This document shows, piece after piece, positions 1 to 11,034 of a stretch of 64,000 nucleotides of DNA. The number at the start of each line of letters is the position of its first letter. Position 1 is the stretch's first letter. The position numbers were made by a program, and so were the translations under genes. Where the stretch lies: assembly GCF_028769735.1 (NCBI RefSeq), contig NC_088173.1:71794463-71858462 (forward strand). The letters run 5' to 3'. Source of the DNA: Zonotrichia leucophrys gambelii (lineage: Eukaryota > Chordata > Aves > Passeriformes > Passerellidae). The notes below the pieces were generated by a model, which searched no databases, had not been told where the DNA came from, and saw only the letters and a list, made by a program, of their open reading frames with translations.

Positions 1-116
1 GTGGGGGACACGCGTGACGCCGCCCGGGTGGCACCAGCGCGGTTCCTCTTCCCTGGCTGGCACGGGGCAGGAAGCGGGGCCAGCACCGTCCCTGTCCCCA
101 GCGTGTCCCCAGGGCC

Positions 117-3100
117 ATGTCCAACAGCCCCGACCTGTACGAGACGCTGGAGGTGCGGTACCCGCCCGCCCGGGACCGCGGGGACCCCCAGCTGTCGCCG
201 GCGCTGTCGCCGCGATGTCGCGCGTGTCGCCGGGCGCTGGGCACGGCCGCGCTGCTGCTGCTGGCGGCGGGGCTGGCGGCGCTGGGCACCCTCTGTGAGT
301 GGGGACAGCCATGGGGACAGCCAGGGGACAGCCATGGGGACAGCCAGGGGCGGGGGGACAGGCGGGAAGGGTGGGAGAGGGGCTGGGAAGGGACTGGGAA
401 TGGGATTGGGGTTTGGGGAGGGGCTGGGAAAGGGATTGGGGTTTGGGGAGGGGCTGGGAATGGGATTGGGGTTTGGAAAGGGACTGGGATTGGGGTTTGG
501 GGAGGGACTGGGAATGGGATTGGGGTTTGGGGAGGGGCTGGGAAAGGGATTGGGGTTTGGAGAGGGGCTGGGAATGGGGCTAGGAAGGGGCTGCGGTTTG
601 GGGATGGGTTGGGAAAGGGGCTGCGGTTTTTGGAGAGGTTGGGAAGGGGTTGGGGAAAGGGCTGGGAGTGGAGCTGGGGGTTTGGGGAGGGGTTGGGAAA
701 TGGGCTGGAAGAGGCTGGGGAGGGGTTGGGGACGGACTGGGAGGGGATGGAAGTGGGAAAGGGGTTTGGAAGGGGCTGGGCTTTGGGATAGGGGCTGGGA
801 GAAGATGAGAATGGGGTTAGAAGAGGCTGGGGAGGAGTTGGGGAAGGGGCTGGGATTTGGAAAAGGGGCTGGGAGAGGATGGGAATGTGGAGGGGCTGGG
901 GAGGGCTGGGAGCGGGAGAGGGATTGGGAAAGGGAATGGAAAGGGACTGGGAGAGGGGCTGGGGTTTGGGGAGGGTTGGGAGAGGGGATGGGAGTGGGAG
1001 AGGCGTTGGGAAAGGGGCTGGAAGGGGCTGGGGTTTGGAGGAGTGTCTGGGGAGGGGCTGGGAAAGGATGGGAACGGAGTTGGAAGAGGCTGGGGAGGGG
1101 TTGGGGAAGGGGCTGGAAGGGGGCTGGGGTTTGGGGAGGGGATGGGGTTTGGGAAAGGGGTTAGGAGGGTATGGAAGTGGGAGAGGGGTTGGGAAAGGGT
1201 CTGGGGTTTGGGATAGAGACTGGGAGTAGGGTTAGGAAGGGGCTGGGGTTTGGAGAGGGGCTGGAAGAGGGGCTGGGGCTGGGAATGGGTTCAGAAGAGG
1301 CTGGGGAGGAGTTGGGGAAGGGGCTGGGGTTTGGGGAGGGGATGGGAGTGGGAAAGGGGCTGGGATAGGGACTGGGGTTTGGGGAGAGGCTGGGAGTTGA
1401 TGGGATTGGGCCTGGAAGAGGTTGGGGAGAGGTTGGGAGAAGGGGCTGGGAGGGGATGGAAGTGGGAAAGGGGCTAGAAAGGGGCTGGGGTTTGGGATGG
1501 GGCTGGGAGAAGATGAGAATGGAGTTAGAAGAGGCTGGGGAGGAGTTGGGGAAGGGGCTGGGCTTTGGGGAAGGGTTGGAAGGGGGCTGGGAGAGGGGCT
1601 GGGCTTTGGGATAGGGGCTGGGAGAAGATGGGAATGGGGAGGGGCTGGGGAGGGCTGGGAGCGGGAGAGGGATTGGGAAAGGGGCTGGAAAGGGACTGGG
1701 AGAGGGGCTGGGGTTTGGGGAGGGGTTGGGAGAGGGGCTGGAAGGGGGCTGGGGTTTGGGGAGGGGATGGGGTTTGGGAAAGGGGTTAGGAGGGTATGGA
1801 AGTGGGAGAGGGGTTGGGAAAGGGTCTGGGTTTGGAATAGAGACTGGGAGTAGGGTTAGGAAGGGGCTGGGGTTTGGAGAGGGGCTGGAAGAGGGGCTGG
1901 GGCTGGGAATTGGTTCAGAAGAGGCTGGGGAGGAGTTGGGGAAGGGGCTGGGGTTTGGGGAAGGGATGGGAGTGGGAAAGGGGCTGGGAGAGGGGCTGGG
2001 GTTTGGAGGAGTGTCTGGGGAGGGGCTGGGAAAGGGGCTGGGAGAGGATGGGAACGGAGTTGGAAGAGGCTGGGGAGGGGTTGGGGAAGGGGCTGGGGTT
2101 TGGGGAGGGGTTGGGAATGGGGAGGGGCTGGGGAGGGGATGGGAGTGGGACAGGGGTTGGGGAGGGGCTGGGAAAATGGCTGGAAAGGGGCTGGATGAGG
2201 GGTTAGGAAGGGGCTGCGGTTTGGGGAGGGGTTGGAGAGGGTCTGGGAGTCGGAAAGAGGTTGGGAAAGGGGCTGGGAAGGACCTGGAAGTGGGGCAGGA
2301 AGAGGCTGGGGAAGGGCTGGGAGAGGACGGGGATTGGGAGAATGACTGGGAGAGGGGCTGGGAGCGGGCAGGGAGTGACTGGGGGTCTCCGTGCAGGGGT
2401 CGCGGGTCCCCTCCCGGCGCTGTCGCCTCCCCAAAATGGGCACGGCCAGACCGAACTTCGGGGCGTTGTCTGGGTCGGGGGTCCTGGGCAGGGGTCGGGA
2501 TGAGCTGGGGGAGCCGGGCAGGGATTGGGGATCGGGAGGGGACAGAGACCCCGGGCAGAGTCAGGAGGGGACAGGGACCCCCCTGGCAGTGACCCCGGGC
2601 AGGTCGGGGGTCCTGTCACACCCTGTCCCCCCTCCCCAGACGTGCAGAGCCGGGGGGAGCTGCGGGCGGCGCGGGCGGAGCTGGCGGCGGTCACCGACCC
2701 CCTGGGACCCGACCCCGACGGTGAGGGACCCCCGAGAGTGGCACTGTCCCCAAGCTGTCCCCAGACCCTGCCTGCAGCCCCCGGGCTGCCCCCGCTGTCC
2801 CCAGATGCCATGCACAGCCCTTGTCCCCAACCCCCGTCCTGTCCCCAAACCCTGACTTGCCCCCAAATCCTGTCCTGTCCCCAAATGCTGTTCACAGCCC
2901 CTGTCCCCAAATCCTGCCCACGGTCCCTGCCCCTGTCCCCAAATCTTGTCCCCACCCCTTGTCCCTAACCTGTGCCCATATCCTGCCCCAGTCCCTGTCC
3001 TCACAGTCTGTCCCCAGCCCTTGTCCCTGTCCCCAAACCTTGTCCCCTGTCCCCAAACTCTGTTCCCAGCTCCTGTCCCCAACCCTGTCGCCAGCCCATG

Positions 3101-6100
3101 TCCCCTTCCCCAAACTCTGTCCCCAGCCCTCGTCCCTGTCCCCAGCCCGTGTCCCCTGTCCCCAAAGCCAACTCCTGTTGCTGTCCCCGTGTCCCCACAG
3201 GTGACACCCCTTCAGCGGCACAGCGGCGGCAGGACCGGCTCGGTGGGTGACCGGGGAAGGTGACAAGGCGGTGACACGGGGTGTGACAAGGTGGTGACAC
3301 GGGGTGTGACAGGGCGGTGACAAGGGTGTCGCCGTGTCCCCGCATAGGGCTGTGAGGTGCCGGGCTCGGGAGGTGACAAGGGCGGTGACAGAGGTGTGAC
3401 AGGAGTGTGACACAGGGGTATGACAAGGGGTGTGGCCGTGTCCCCGCGTAGGGCAGTAGGCTGCCGGGCTCGGGGAGGTGACAAAGGCGGTGACAGGGGT
3501 GTGACACGGGGTGTGACAGGGGTGTGGCCGTGTCCCTGCATAGGGCTCTGGGGCACCGGGCTCGGGGAGGTGACAAGGTGTGACACTGGTGTGGCAGGGC
3601 GGTGGCAGGGGTGTGACAGGGGTGTGACACGGGGTGTTGCCGTGTCCCCGCGCAGGGCGGTGGGCCGCCAGGCTCGGGGAGGTGACAAGGGCAGTGACAG
3701 AGGTGTGTGACAAGGGGGATGTGACAAGGAGTGTGACAGAGGTGTGACACGGGGTGTGGCGGGGAGTGGCCGTGTCCCCGCGCAGGGCTGTGGGACGCCG
3801 GGCTCGGGGAGGTGACAAGGGCGGTAACAGGGGTGTGACACGGGGTGTGACACTGGCGTGGCCGTGTCCCCGCACAGGGCGGTGGCTGCAGGCGCTGGCG
3901 CTGGGCTGGCGCTACCACCGGGGCAAGATTTACCTGTTCTCGGTGCAGCGGCAGCCCTGGGCCGCGGCCGAGGCCGCTTGCGCGGTGACACACGCGCACC
4001 TGGCCTCTGTCACCAGCGCCGAGGAGCAGGTGAGGCTGGGGACACCCCTGGGCACGGCCACTGCTGCCCTGTCCTGCTCTGTCCCCTCCCACCAGAGCAG
4101 CGTCTGCCTGGGCACCTGTAGGGGCCTGTCCCCAAATCCTGTCCTGTCCCCAAATCCTGTCCCCAGATCCTGCACACTGCCCCTGTCCCTAAATCCTGTC
4201 CTGTTCCCAAATCCCAGCACAGCCCCTGTCCCTGTCCCCAAATCCTGTCCTGTTCCCAAATCCCAGGCACAGCCCCTGCCCCGTCCCCAAATCCTGTCCC
4301 CAGCGCATGCACACAGCCCTGTCCCCAAACCTTGTCCTGTCCCCAAATCACAGCACAGCCCCTGTCCCCAAATCCCATCCCCCAATCTTGCACACTGCCC
4401 CTGTCCCCAAATCCTGTCCTGTCCCCAAATCCTGTCCTGTCCCCAAATTCCATCCCCAAATCCTGGCACAGCCCCTGTCCCCAAATCCTGTCCTCTCCCC
4501 AATCCTGTCCCCAACCCCTGTTCCCAGTCCCTGTCAGGTCCCCAAATCCTGCACACAGCCCCTGTCCCCAAATCCCAGGTACAGATCCTGTCCCCAAATC
4601 CTGTCCCCAGGCCCTGTCCTGTCCCCCTTTACCTGCCCGTTGTTGTCCCCAACCCTGGTCCCCCACCCCCTCCTACCTGCACACCCCTTGTCCCCCCTTC
4701 CAATGTCCCCTCACCTGTCCCTGTGTCCCCTGCCACACTGTCCCGTGTCCCCCCATTCATGTCCCCTTCCCCACCCCATCCTAACTCTTCTTCTTGTCCC
4801 CTCTCCCCTGTCCCCAACTCTGCTGTCCCCTCCTGTGTCCCCTCACCTGTCCCACCTGTCCTCCTGTCCATGTCCCCCTTCCCACCCCATCCCACCTGTT
4901 CCCCTGTCCTTTGTCCCCCATTCTGCTGTCCCCTCATCTGTCCCCATGTCCCCTTCCCACTCCATCTCACCTGTTCCCCTTTCCCCCTTTTTTGTCCCCC
5001 ATTCCCCCGTGTCCCATCACCTGTCCCCGTGTCCCCTCACCTGTCTCACCTGTCCCTCCTATGCCCCCCTTCCCACCTATTCTCCTTGCCCCCTTTCTCA
5101 TGTCCCCCATTCCCCTGACCCTCATCTGCCCCCGTGTCCCCTTCCCTGTCCCCATGTCCTCTCACCTGTCCCTGTGTCCCCTCACCTGTCCCTGCATCCA
5201 CGTCCCCCATCCCACCTGTTCCCCATGCCCCCTTTCCCCTTGCCCCCTTCTGCCGTGTCCCCATGTTCCCTCCCCTGTCCCCGTGTCCCCTTCCCACCCC
5301 ATCCCACCTGTTCCCGTGTTCCCTTCCTGTGTCCCCTCACCTGTCCCCATGTCTCCTCCCATGTCTCCTCCTGTGTCCCCTCACCTGTCCCCATGTCCCC
5401 CTTCCCACCCCATCTCACCTGTTCCCCTTGCCCCCTTTCCCCCGTGTCCCCTCCCCTGTCCCTGTGTCCCCTCCCGTGTCCCCAGGCGTACCTGGCACGG
5501 GAGGCCCGGGGTGGCACCTACTGGATCGGGCTGACGGCCACGGGCACAGGGGGCTCCTGGCGCTGGTCAGATGGGACCCCCTATGTCCCCGAGCACAGGT
5601 GAGCGGGGTGGGGACACCTGGGGACACTTGGGGACATGGCTGGGCCTGAGTGCTGGGCAGGCTCAATCCCCCAGAAATCAGTGGGACAATCCCATTTATC
5701 CTGTGGGCTGATCCCCTAAATCCAATGGGATGACCCCACTAATCAAGAGGGGTGATCCCACTAATCCAGTGGGATCATTCCACTAATCCATGGGACTCAG
5801 ATCCCCTAAATCCAGTGGGATGATCCACTCATATCCGGGAGGTTTAATCCCCCACAAATTCAGTGAGATGATCCGACTAGTCTATAGGGCTCAGATCCCC
5901 TAAATTCAGTGGGATGACCCCACTAACCCAGTGGGATGATCCCCTAAATCCATGGGGTTCAGATCCCCTAAATCTAGTGGGTTGATCCCCTAAATCCAGT
6001 GCGACAATCCCACTAACCCAGCGGGATGATCCCACTAATCCAGTGGGCTCAGATCCCCGAAATCCAATGGGAAGATCCCACTTCCAGCAGGATGACTCCA

Positions 6101-6917
6101 CTAACCCAGTGTGTTGATCCCACTAATCCATGGGGCTCAGAACCCCTAAATCCAGTGAGATGATCCCCTAAATCTAGTGGGATGAACCCACTAATCCTGT
6201 GGGACAACCCCACCAATCCAGTGGGATGATCCCACTCCTATCCGGGAGGTTCAATCCCTCAGAAATTTAGTGGGATGATCCCACTAATCCATGAGACTCA
6301 GATCCCCTAAATCCAGTGGGGTGATCCCACTAATCCAGGGGACTCAGATCCCCCAGAAATTCAGTGGGATGATCCCACTAATCCAGTGGGACAATCCCAC
6401 TAATCCATGGGGCACAGATCCCCTAAATCCAGTGGGGCGATCCCACCCATTTCCAGTGAGTTGATCCCCTAAATCCAGTGAGATCATCCCACTAATCCAT
6501 GGGGCTCTGATCCCCTAAATCCAGTGGGTTCATCCCCTAAATCCAGTGGGGTGATCCCACTAAACCAGGGGGGTGATCCCCTAAATCCCTGGGGCTCAGA
6601 TCCCCTAAATCCAGTGAGATCATCCCACAAATCCATGGGGCTCTTATCCCCTAAATCCAGTGGGTTCATCCCCTAAATCCAGTGGGGTGATCCCACTAAA
6701 CCAGGGGGGTGATCCCCTAAATCCCTTGGGATGCCGCCCTGACCGGTGCCCTCGGGGCAGTTTCTGGGCTCCAGGGCAGCCGGACAGCACCGACCACGGC
6801 CAGTGGGGCGGCGAGAGCTGCGTGCAGATCCACCCGGTGGGCGCGGGGCTCTGGAACGACCACAACTGCAACTTCAGCTTCCCCTGGGTGTGCCAGAGGG
6901 ACCTCAGCGTCCCCTGA
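117..6917 (+). CDS. C-type lectin, type II membrane protein, QPD (galactose-type) CRD
   Basis: Six coding exons: 117-294, 2640-2720, 3201-3242, 3878-4029, 5486-5598 and 6761-6917. All have GT/AG borders and compatible phases, and the total is 723 nt (240 residues plus stop). Residues 1-39 form a short cytoplasmic tail with a YETL motif at 8-11, a possible Yxx-phi sorting signal. Residues 40-59 are an Ala/Leu-rich membrane segment. Residues 60-100 are a short neck. Residues 101-236 are a C-type lectin domain: WIGL at 164-167, QPD at 195-197, Glu207 in GGESC, WND at 220-222, and core cysteines at 135, 209, 225 and 233. The Ca2+ site 2 residues look complete, and QPD in other lectins goes with galactose/GalNAc binding. 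The optional N-terminal cysteine pair is absent (Ile118 where Cys is usual). The start has a good context (GGCC before ATG). Domain call firm; orthologue not recognised. Confidence 0.85.
360..2370 (+). repeat. G-rich minisatellite in lectin intron 1
   Basis: Degenerate tandem units built from GGGGCTGGGGTTTGGGGAG and GGCTGGGAAAGGG run for about 2 kb. The G-rich strand is the non-template strand of the lectin gene, so the intron RNA would carry many G-runs able to form quadruplexes. Long Gly/Trp/Glu-rich reading frames here are repeat artefacts. Confidence 0.9.
2725..3195 (+). repeat. C-rich minisatellite in lectin intron 2
   Basis: Short degenerate units around CTGTCCCCAAATCCTGTCC fill the intron between the two neck exons. 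The base skew is opposite to intron 1. Confidence 0.8.
3243..3877 (+). repeat. Tandem array carrying copies of the CRD exon acceptor (lectin intron 3)
   Basis: Units of about 92-130 bp consist of GGTGACA/GTGTGACA motifs plus the sequence GCCGTGTCCCCGCRYAGGG. That sequence occurs at 3331, 3435, 3527, 3639 and 3769, and for the sixth time at 3861, where it is the real acceptor of the exon starting at 3878. Each decoy is followed by a GGGCTCGGGGAGGTGAC-like stretch resembling the donor end of the preceding neck exon (about 3232-3250). Two decoys (3639, 3769) keep CGCAG; the others have CATAG or CGTAG. Confidence 0.8.
4110..5480 (+). repeat. Pyrimidine-rich minisatellites in lectin intron 4
   Basis: From 4110 to about 4620 the units are CCTGTCCCCAAATCCTGTCC-like. 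From about 4620 to 5480 they are CCCCTCACCTGTCCCCATGT-like. The array reaches to a few bases before the acceptor at 5483-5485. Proline/serine-rich reading frames across it are repeat translations. Confidence 0.85.
5640..6740 (+). repeat. GATCCC/ATCCAGTGGGAT minisatellite in lectin intron 5
   Basis: Degenerate units such as GATCCCCTAAATCCAGTGGG and ATGATCCCACTAATCC repeat for about 1.1 kb, ending just before the acceptor of the terminal exon at 6761. Confidence 0.85.
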
Positions 6918-7060
6918 GTGTCCCCTCGGGGTCACCTCGGCGAGTTGTCCCCAAGGAGGGCCGGGGGGTTATGGGGGTTTGGGAGGTTCTGGGAATTGTG
7001 GGGTGATCCTGTTAATGCTGAAGGATGATTCCTGGGGTCCAGGGAGCTCAGATACCTCCA
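6761..7060 (+). other. Lectin terminal exon and start of 3' UTR (source copy of a duplication)
   Basis: The terminal exon codes from 6761 to the TGA at 6915-6917. From about 6860 through the stop to about 7060 the sequence recurs at about 7559-7775. No AATAAA is seen close to the stop; the first one downstream on this strand that I noticed is at 9333, after repeats. Confidence 0.6.
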
Positions 7061-7084
7061 AAAGTGCAGGATGATCCCTCCCAA

Positions 7085-9110
7085 ACTGTGGGATGATCCC
7101 TCAAAAAGAATGGGATAATTCCCCTTACCCTGTGGGGCAATCCCTCCAAAACTGTGGGATGATCCCTCCAAAACTGTGGGATGATCATCCCTACCTTGTG
7201 GGATCACCGCTCTCATCCTGTGGGGTGATCCCACTCATATCCAGGAGATTCAATCCCCCAAAAATCAGTGGGATGATCCCCTTCATATCTAATAGGTTCA
7301 ATCCCCCAAAAAATCAATTGGATGATCCCTCCCATCATGTGGGATCATCCCTCCCATCCTGTGGGGTGATCCCACTCATATCCAAGAGGTTCAATCCTTC
7401 AAAAATCAGTGGGATAATCCATCCAAAACCTGTGGGATGATCCCCTTCCCATCCTGTGGGATGATCCCCCTCATATCTAATAGGTTCAATCCCCCAAAAA
7501 TCAGTGGGATGATTCCCCAAATCCAGAGGGTTCATCCCCCCCTCCCAAGGGTCCAGACCCACAACTGCAACTTCAGCTTCCCCTGGGTGTGCCAGAGGGA
7601 CCTCAGTGCCCCCTGAGTGTCCCCATGGGGTCACCTTGGCGGAGTCACCTCGGTGAGTTGTGCCCAAGGAGGGGCAGGGGGGTTATGGGGGTTTGGGAGG
7701 TTCTGGGAATTGTGAGGTGACCCCGTTAATGCTGAATGGTTCCTGGATCCAGGGGGCTCAGATACCTCCAGAAATGTGGGATGATCCCTCCCAAAAATCA
7801 GTGGGGCGATCCCTTTTATCCCGTGGGATGATCCCTCCAAAACTGTGGGATGATCCCACTCATATCCAGGAAGCTCAATGCCCCAAAAAACAGTGGAATG
7901 ATTCCTCTTATCCTGTGAGACAATCCCTCCAAAACTGTGGGATGATCCTTCAAAAAGAATGGGATAATTCCCCTTATCCTGTGGGATGATCCCTCCAAAA
8001 CTGTGGCGTGATCCCCCTCACATCTAATAGGTTCAATCCCCCAAAAATCAATTGGATGATCCCTCCCACCCTGTGGGATGATCCCACTCATGTCCAGGAG
8101 ATTCAATCCCCCAGAAATGAGTGGGTTGATCCCTCTTCATCCTATGGGATGATCCCACTCTTATCCAGGAGATTCAATCCTTCAAAAATCAGTGGGATGA
8201 TCCCCCTCACATCTAATAGGTTCAATCCCCTAATCCAGTGGGATCATTCCCCCTTATCCAAGAGAATCATCCCCCAAAAACAGTGGGTTCATCCCCCTTA
8301 TTTAGGGATCTCATCCCCCCCATCCAAGAGGATCATCCCTCAAACCCACAAGGATCAATCCCGCCTATCTAGGGATGCCATCCCCCATATCCAATGGAAT
8401 CGTTCCCTAAAACCAGTGGGATCATTCCCCCTATTTAGGGATCTCACCTCCCCCCAATCCTGAGGGATCATTCCCCCATTCAGGGAATTCATCCCCCACA
8501 TCCTGGGTTGTCATGTCCTCTCTCCAGTCAGATCCTCCCCCAAAACCAGTGGGATCAATTCCCCTTATCCAGCGGGATCATCTCCCCATATCCAGGGATC
8601 TCATCCCCAAAAACCAGTGGGATCAATCCCCCAATCCAGTGGGATCAGCCCCCTTATTTAGGGATCTCATCCCCCCTATCCATGAGGATCATCCCTCAAA
8701 ACCAGAGGGATCAATCCCCCCTATTTAGGGAATTCATCCCCCACATCCAATGGAATCATCCCTCAGAACCAGTGGGATCAATCTCCCTTATCCAGGGATC
8801 TCAGTCCCTTTATCCAGTGGGATCATCCCCCCTATTTAGGGATCTCACTCCACAATCCAGAGAGATCCTTTCCCCTATTCAGGGAATTCATCCCCCAAAA
8901 CCAGTAGGATCAATCCCCAAAAAGCAGTGGGATCCTCCCCCTTATCCCAGAGGATCATCCATAAAAAACAGTGGGATCAATCCCCCATATCCAGTGGGAT
9001 CAATCCCCCATATCCAGGGGTCTCATCCCCCTAAACCTATGGGATTATCCCCCAATCCATTGGGATCTCCCCACTTTATCCAGGGATCCCCCAATCCCAG
9101 GCGTTCCCAA
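7085..9110 (+). repeat. Second GATCATCC/CCAGTGGGAT minisatellite downstream of the lectin
   Basis: About 2 kb of units related to those of intron 5, e.g. GGGATGATCCCACTCATATC and GGGATCAATCCCCC. A duplicated terminal-exon fragment (7559-7775) interrupts it. Shared units on both sides of the terminal exon suggest one array system that engulfed the exon. Confidence 0.8.
7559..7775 (+). pseudogene. Duplicated fragment of the lectin terminal exon with its stop and 3' flank
   Basis: The stretch starting ACAACTGCAACTTCAGCTTC is nearly identical to the end of the real terminal exon from about 6862. It codes NCNFSFPWVCQRDLS and the TGA, and continues about 150 bp into the 3' flank. It lacks the acceptor, the QPD and the WND, so it cannot serve as an alternative last exon. 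Confidence 0.85.
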
Positions 9111-9332
9111 CTCCAATCCAGGTCCCTCACCCACCCCTGTCCCCAATGTCCCAATTCCCCCCCAGGACCCCAAATCTGTCCCAAATCCCGGTGTCACCCC
9201 CCACCATGACCCCAAATCTGTCCCTGATTGATGTGCCCCATCCCTTCCTCCACCTCCTGTGACATTTTGGGGACCCCAACCCCCCCCCCCATTTGGGGAC
9301 ACGCACCTCAAATTAATCACAGCTGAGCAGAG

Positions 9333-9338
9333 AATAAA
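9333..9338 (+). other. Candidate polyadenylation signal AATAAA
   Basis: AATAAA in a short AT-rich unique stretch just after the repeat block. It is the first canonical hexamer noticed downstream of the lectin stop on the same strand. If used, the lectin 3' UTR would be about 2.4 kb and mostly minisatellite. Confidence 0.35.
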
Positions 9339-9359
9339 TTGTTTTAAATAATACAAAAG

Positions 9360-10320
9360 AAGGCATTAAAAACCCCAAAATAATCCCTGAATTGACCCAG
9401 ATTACACCCCTAATAATTCCAAAATATTCCTCAAATAACCACCCCCCAAAAACCCCAAAACAAACCCAAAATCACCCTCAAATAAGTCCCAAAAACACAC
9501 ACAAAAAAAAAAAAAAACGAAAAAACCCATAAAATACCTCCAAAACCCCAAACAGGCCCAAAAGTAACCCACAAAACACCCCAACTCCCCCCCAAAAAAT
9601 TTTTAAAACTCCCCAAAAAAACACCAAAACAAAACCCAACTACCCCAACACCCCCCAAAATATAAAAAACACCAAAAACAACCCAAAAACCCAAAACAAA
9701 CTCAAAAATCCAAAACAATCTCAAATAACCCCAAAATAGCTCCAAAAAAAAACCCCAAAGAACAAAAATAACCTAAAATATCCCAAAATAACCGCAAGAT
9801 TCCTAGAACACACCCAAATAACCCCCTCAAAAAATATCAGTCCCACATAAAAATTAAGCAAAACAAAACAAAAATTCCCAAACAAACAAAACAGGAAAAA
9901 AAAAAAAGAAAATAACCAAAAAAGGTCCGGGGGGAAAAAGGGAGGAAAATGGGAATTAAAAATGGGGAAATGTGGGGAAAAGGGAATAAAAATGAGGAAA
10001 AAAGGGGGGAAAGGGAATAAAAAGGGGGAAAGGAGGGGGAGGAAGGGAATAAAAAGTGGAAAAATACGTGATAAAAGATGGAAACTGAAAGAGGGGGAAG
10101 AAAGGGGTAAAAAAGGTGGAAAATGAAATTAAAAGTGGGGAAATAGAGTGGGAAAAAAGGAAAAAAATGAATTAAACGACGGAAAAGATGGAGGGAGAAG
10201 AGAATAAAAAAGAGGGGAGGGGAAGACAAAGGAGGAAAAAAAGGGGGGGAGAGGGTAAAAAATTTAAAAAACGGAGGAGGGAAATTAAAAAAAAAAAAGA
10301 GGGAATTCCGGGAGAAATCC
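9360..10320. repeat. A/C-rich then A/G-rich low-complexity spacer
   Basis: 9360-9860 is built of CCCCAAAATAA-like units. 9880-10320 is a polypurine tract of GGGAAAAAGGG and GGAATAAAAA motifs. No gene is seen. The polypurine half has strong strand asymmetry. Confidence 0.8.
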
Positions 10321-10329
10321 TAAAGGAAA

Positions 10330-10945
10330 ACCCGTGGGGGGGACTCTGACGTCACACGGGACACAGGTGACAAAGCCAGCGGGGATGTCCCCAAGTGCCA
10401 CCCGCCGTGCCCAGCGACACGGCGGAGGACACGCCACCAGCCCGCGGTCGCCCTTCGGTGTGCCGGAGTCGCGGTTTGGAATGTGGCCGCTCGGTCGCGA
10501 TTGGTCGCGTAGGTCCGGCCCCGCCGGTCCCGCCCGGTCCCGCTGTCCCGGTCCCGCGCCGCGTCCGCAAGGGGCCGACAACATCAAAGAGGCGACAGCC
10601 AATGGGAGTGCATGACGGGCGGGGACAAGAAGATGATTGGTTAAAACTATTATTGGCGGGATTTACAGCGAATAGAAAGGCGCGGAGGGTGGAGCCGGAG
10701 ATAATGCGGAAGTGCTCTATGCGTGGCACCACGGGGGTGGGGCGGAGCCGGATGATTGACGGGAGATGCGGCCAATTGGAAGTAGGAATGGGTGGAGAGG
10801 CGGGGTCAGAGGATGGGCGGGGCTTAAGGCGCGGGGGACATTTGAGGGGGGAATTTGGGGACACCGCCCGGCCAGAGGAGGGGACATGGCTGGGGGAGGG
10901 GACAAGGAGGGGGTGGGAGTTGAGAACCTCCCCCAGGTGCAGGTG
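10330..10945. promoter_or_regulatory. CpG-island promoter with CRE and clustered CCAAT boxes
   Basis: This CpG-dense stretch sits between low-complexity blocks. It holds the full CRE palindrome TGACGTCA (10347-10354), CCAAT boxes or their inverse at 10500, 10599, 10636, 10652 and 10772, an E2F-like TTGGCGGGA near 10653 and an ETS-like GCGGAAGTG near 10707. A GCAG|GTGAGG donor-like site lies near 10940. It may be the distal promoter and a non-coding first exon of SPEF1, whose ATG is 1.2 kb downstream, or the promoter of an unrecognised transcript on either strand. Confidence 0.6.
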
Positions 10946-11034
10946 AGGGGCGGTTCTCCCTGCTGGGGGGGTCTCATTTACCACCAGCCCCCGGTCTGGG
11001 GGTGTCACTGTCACCTCCTGCGGTTGTGGCTGCG

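Noticed and set aside
2394..2460. Possible extra lectin exon after CCGTGCAG at 2393
   Set aside because: Exon 1 (phase 1) joins directly to the exon at 2640 in frame; no good donor follows at 2460.
4307..5602. 431-codon Pro/Ser/Cys-rich frame over lectin intron 4
   Set aside because: It runs through a C-rich repeat. Only its end (5486-5598) is a real exon, read with a proper acceptor.
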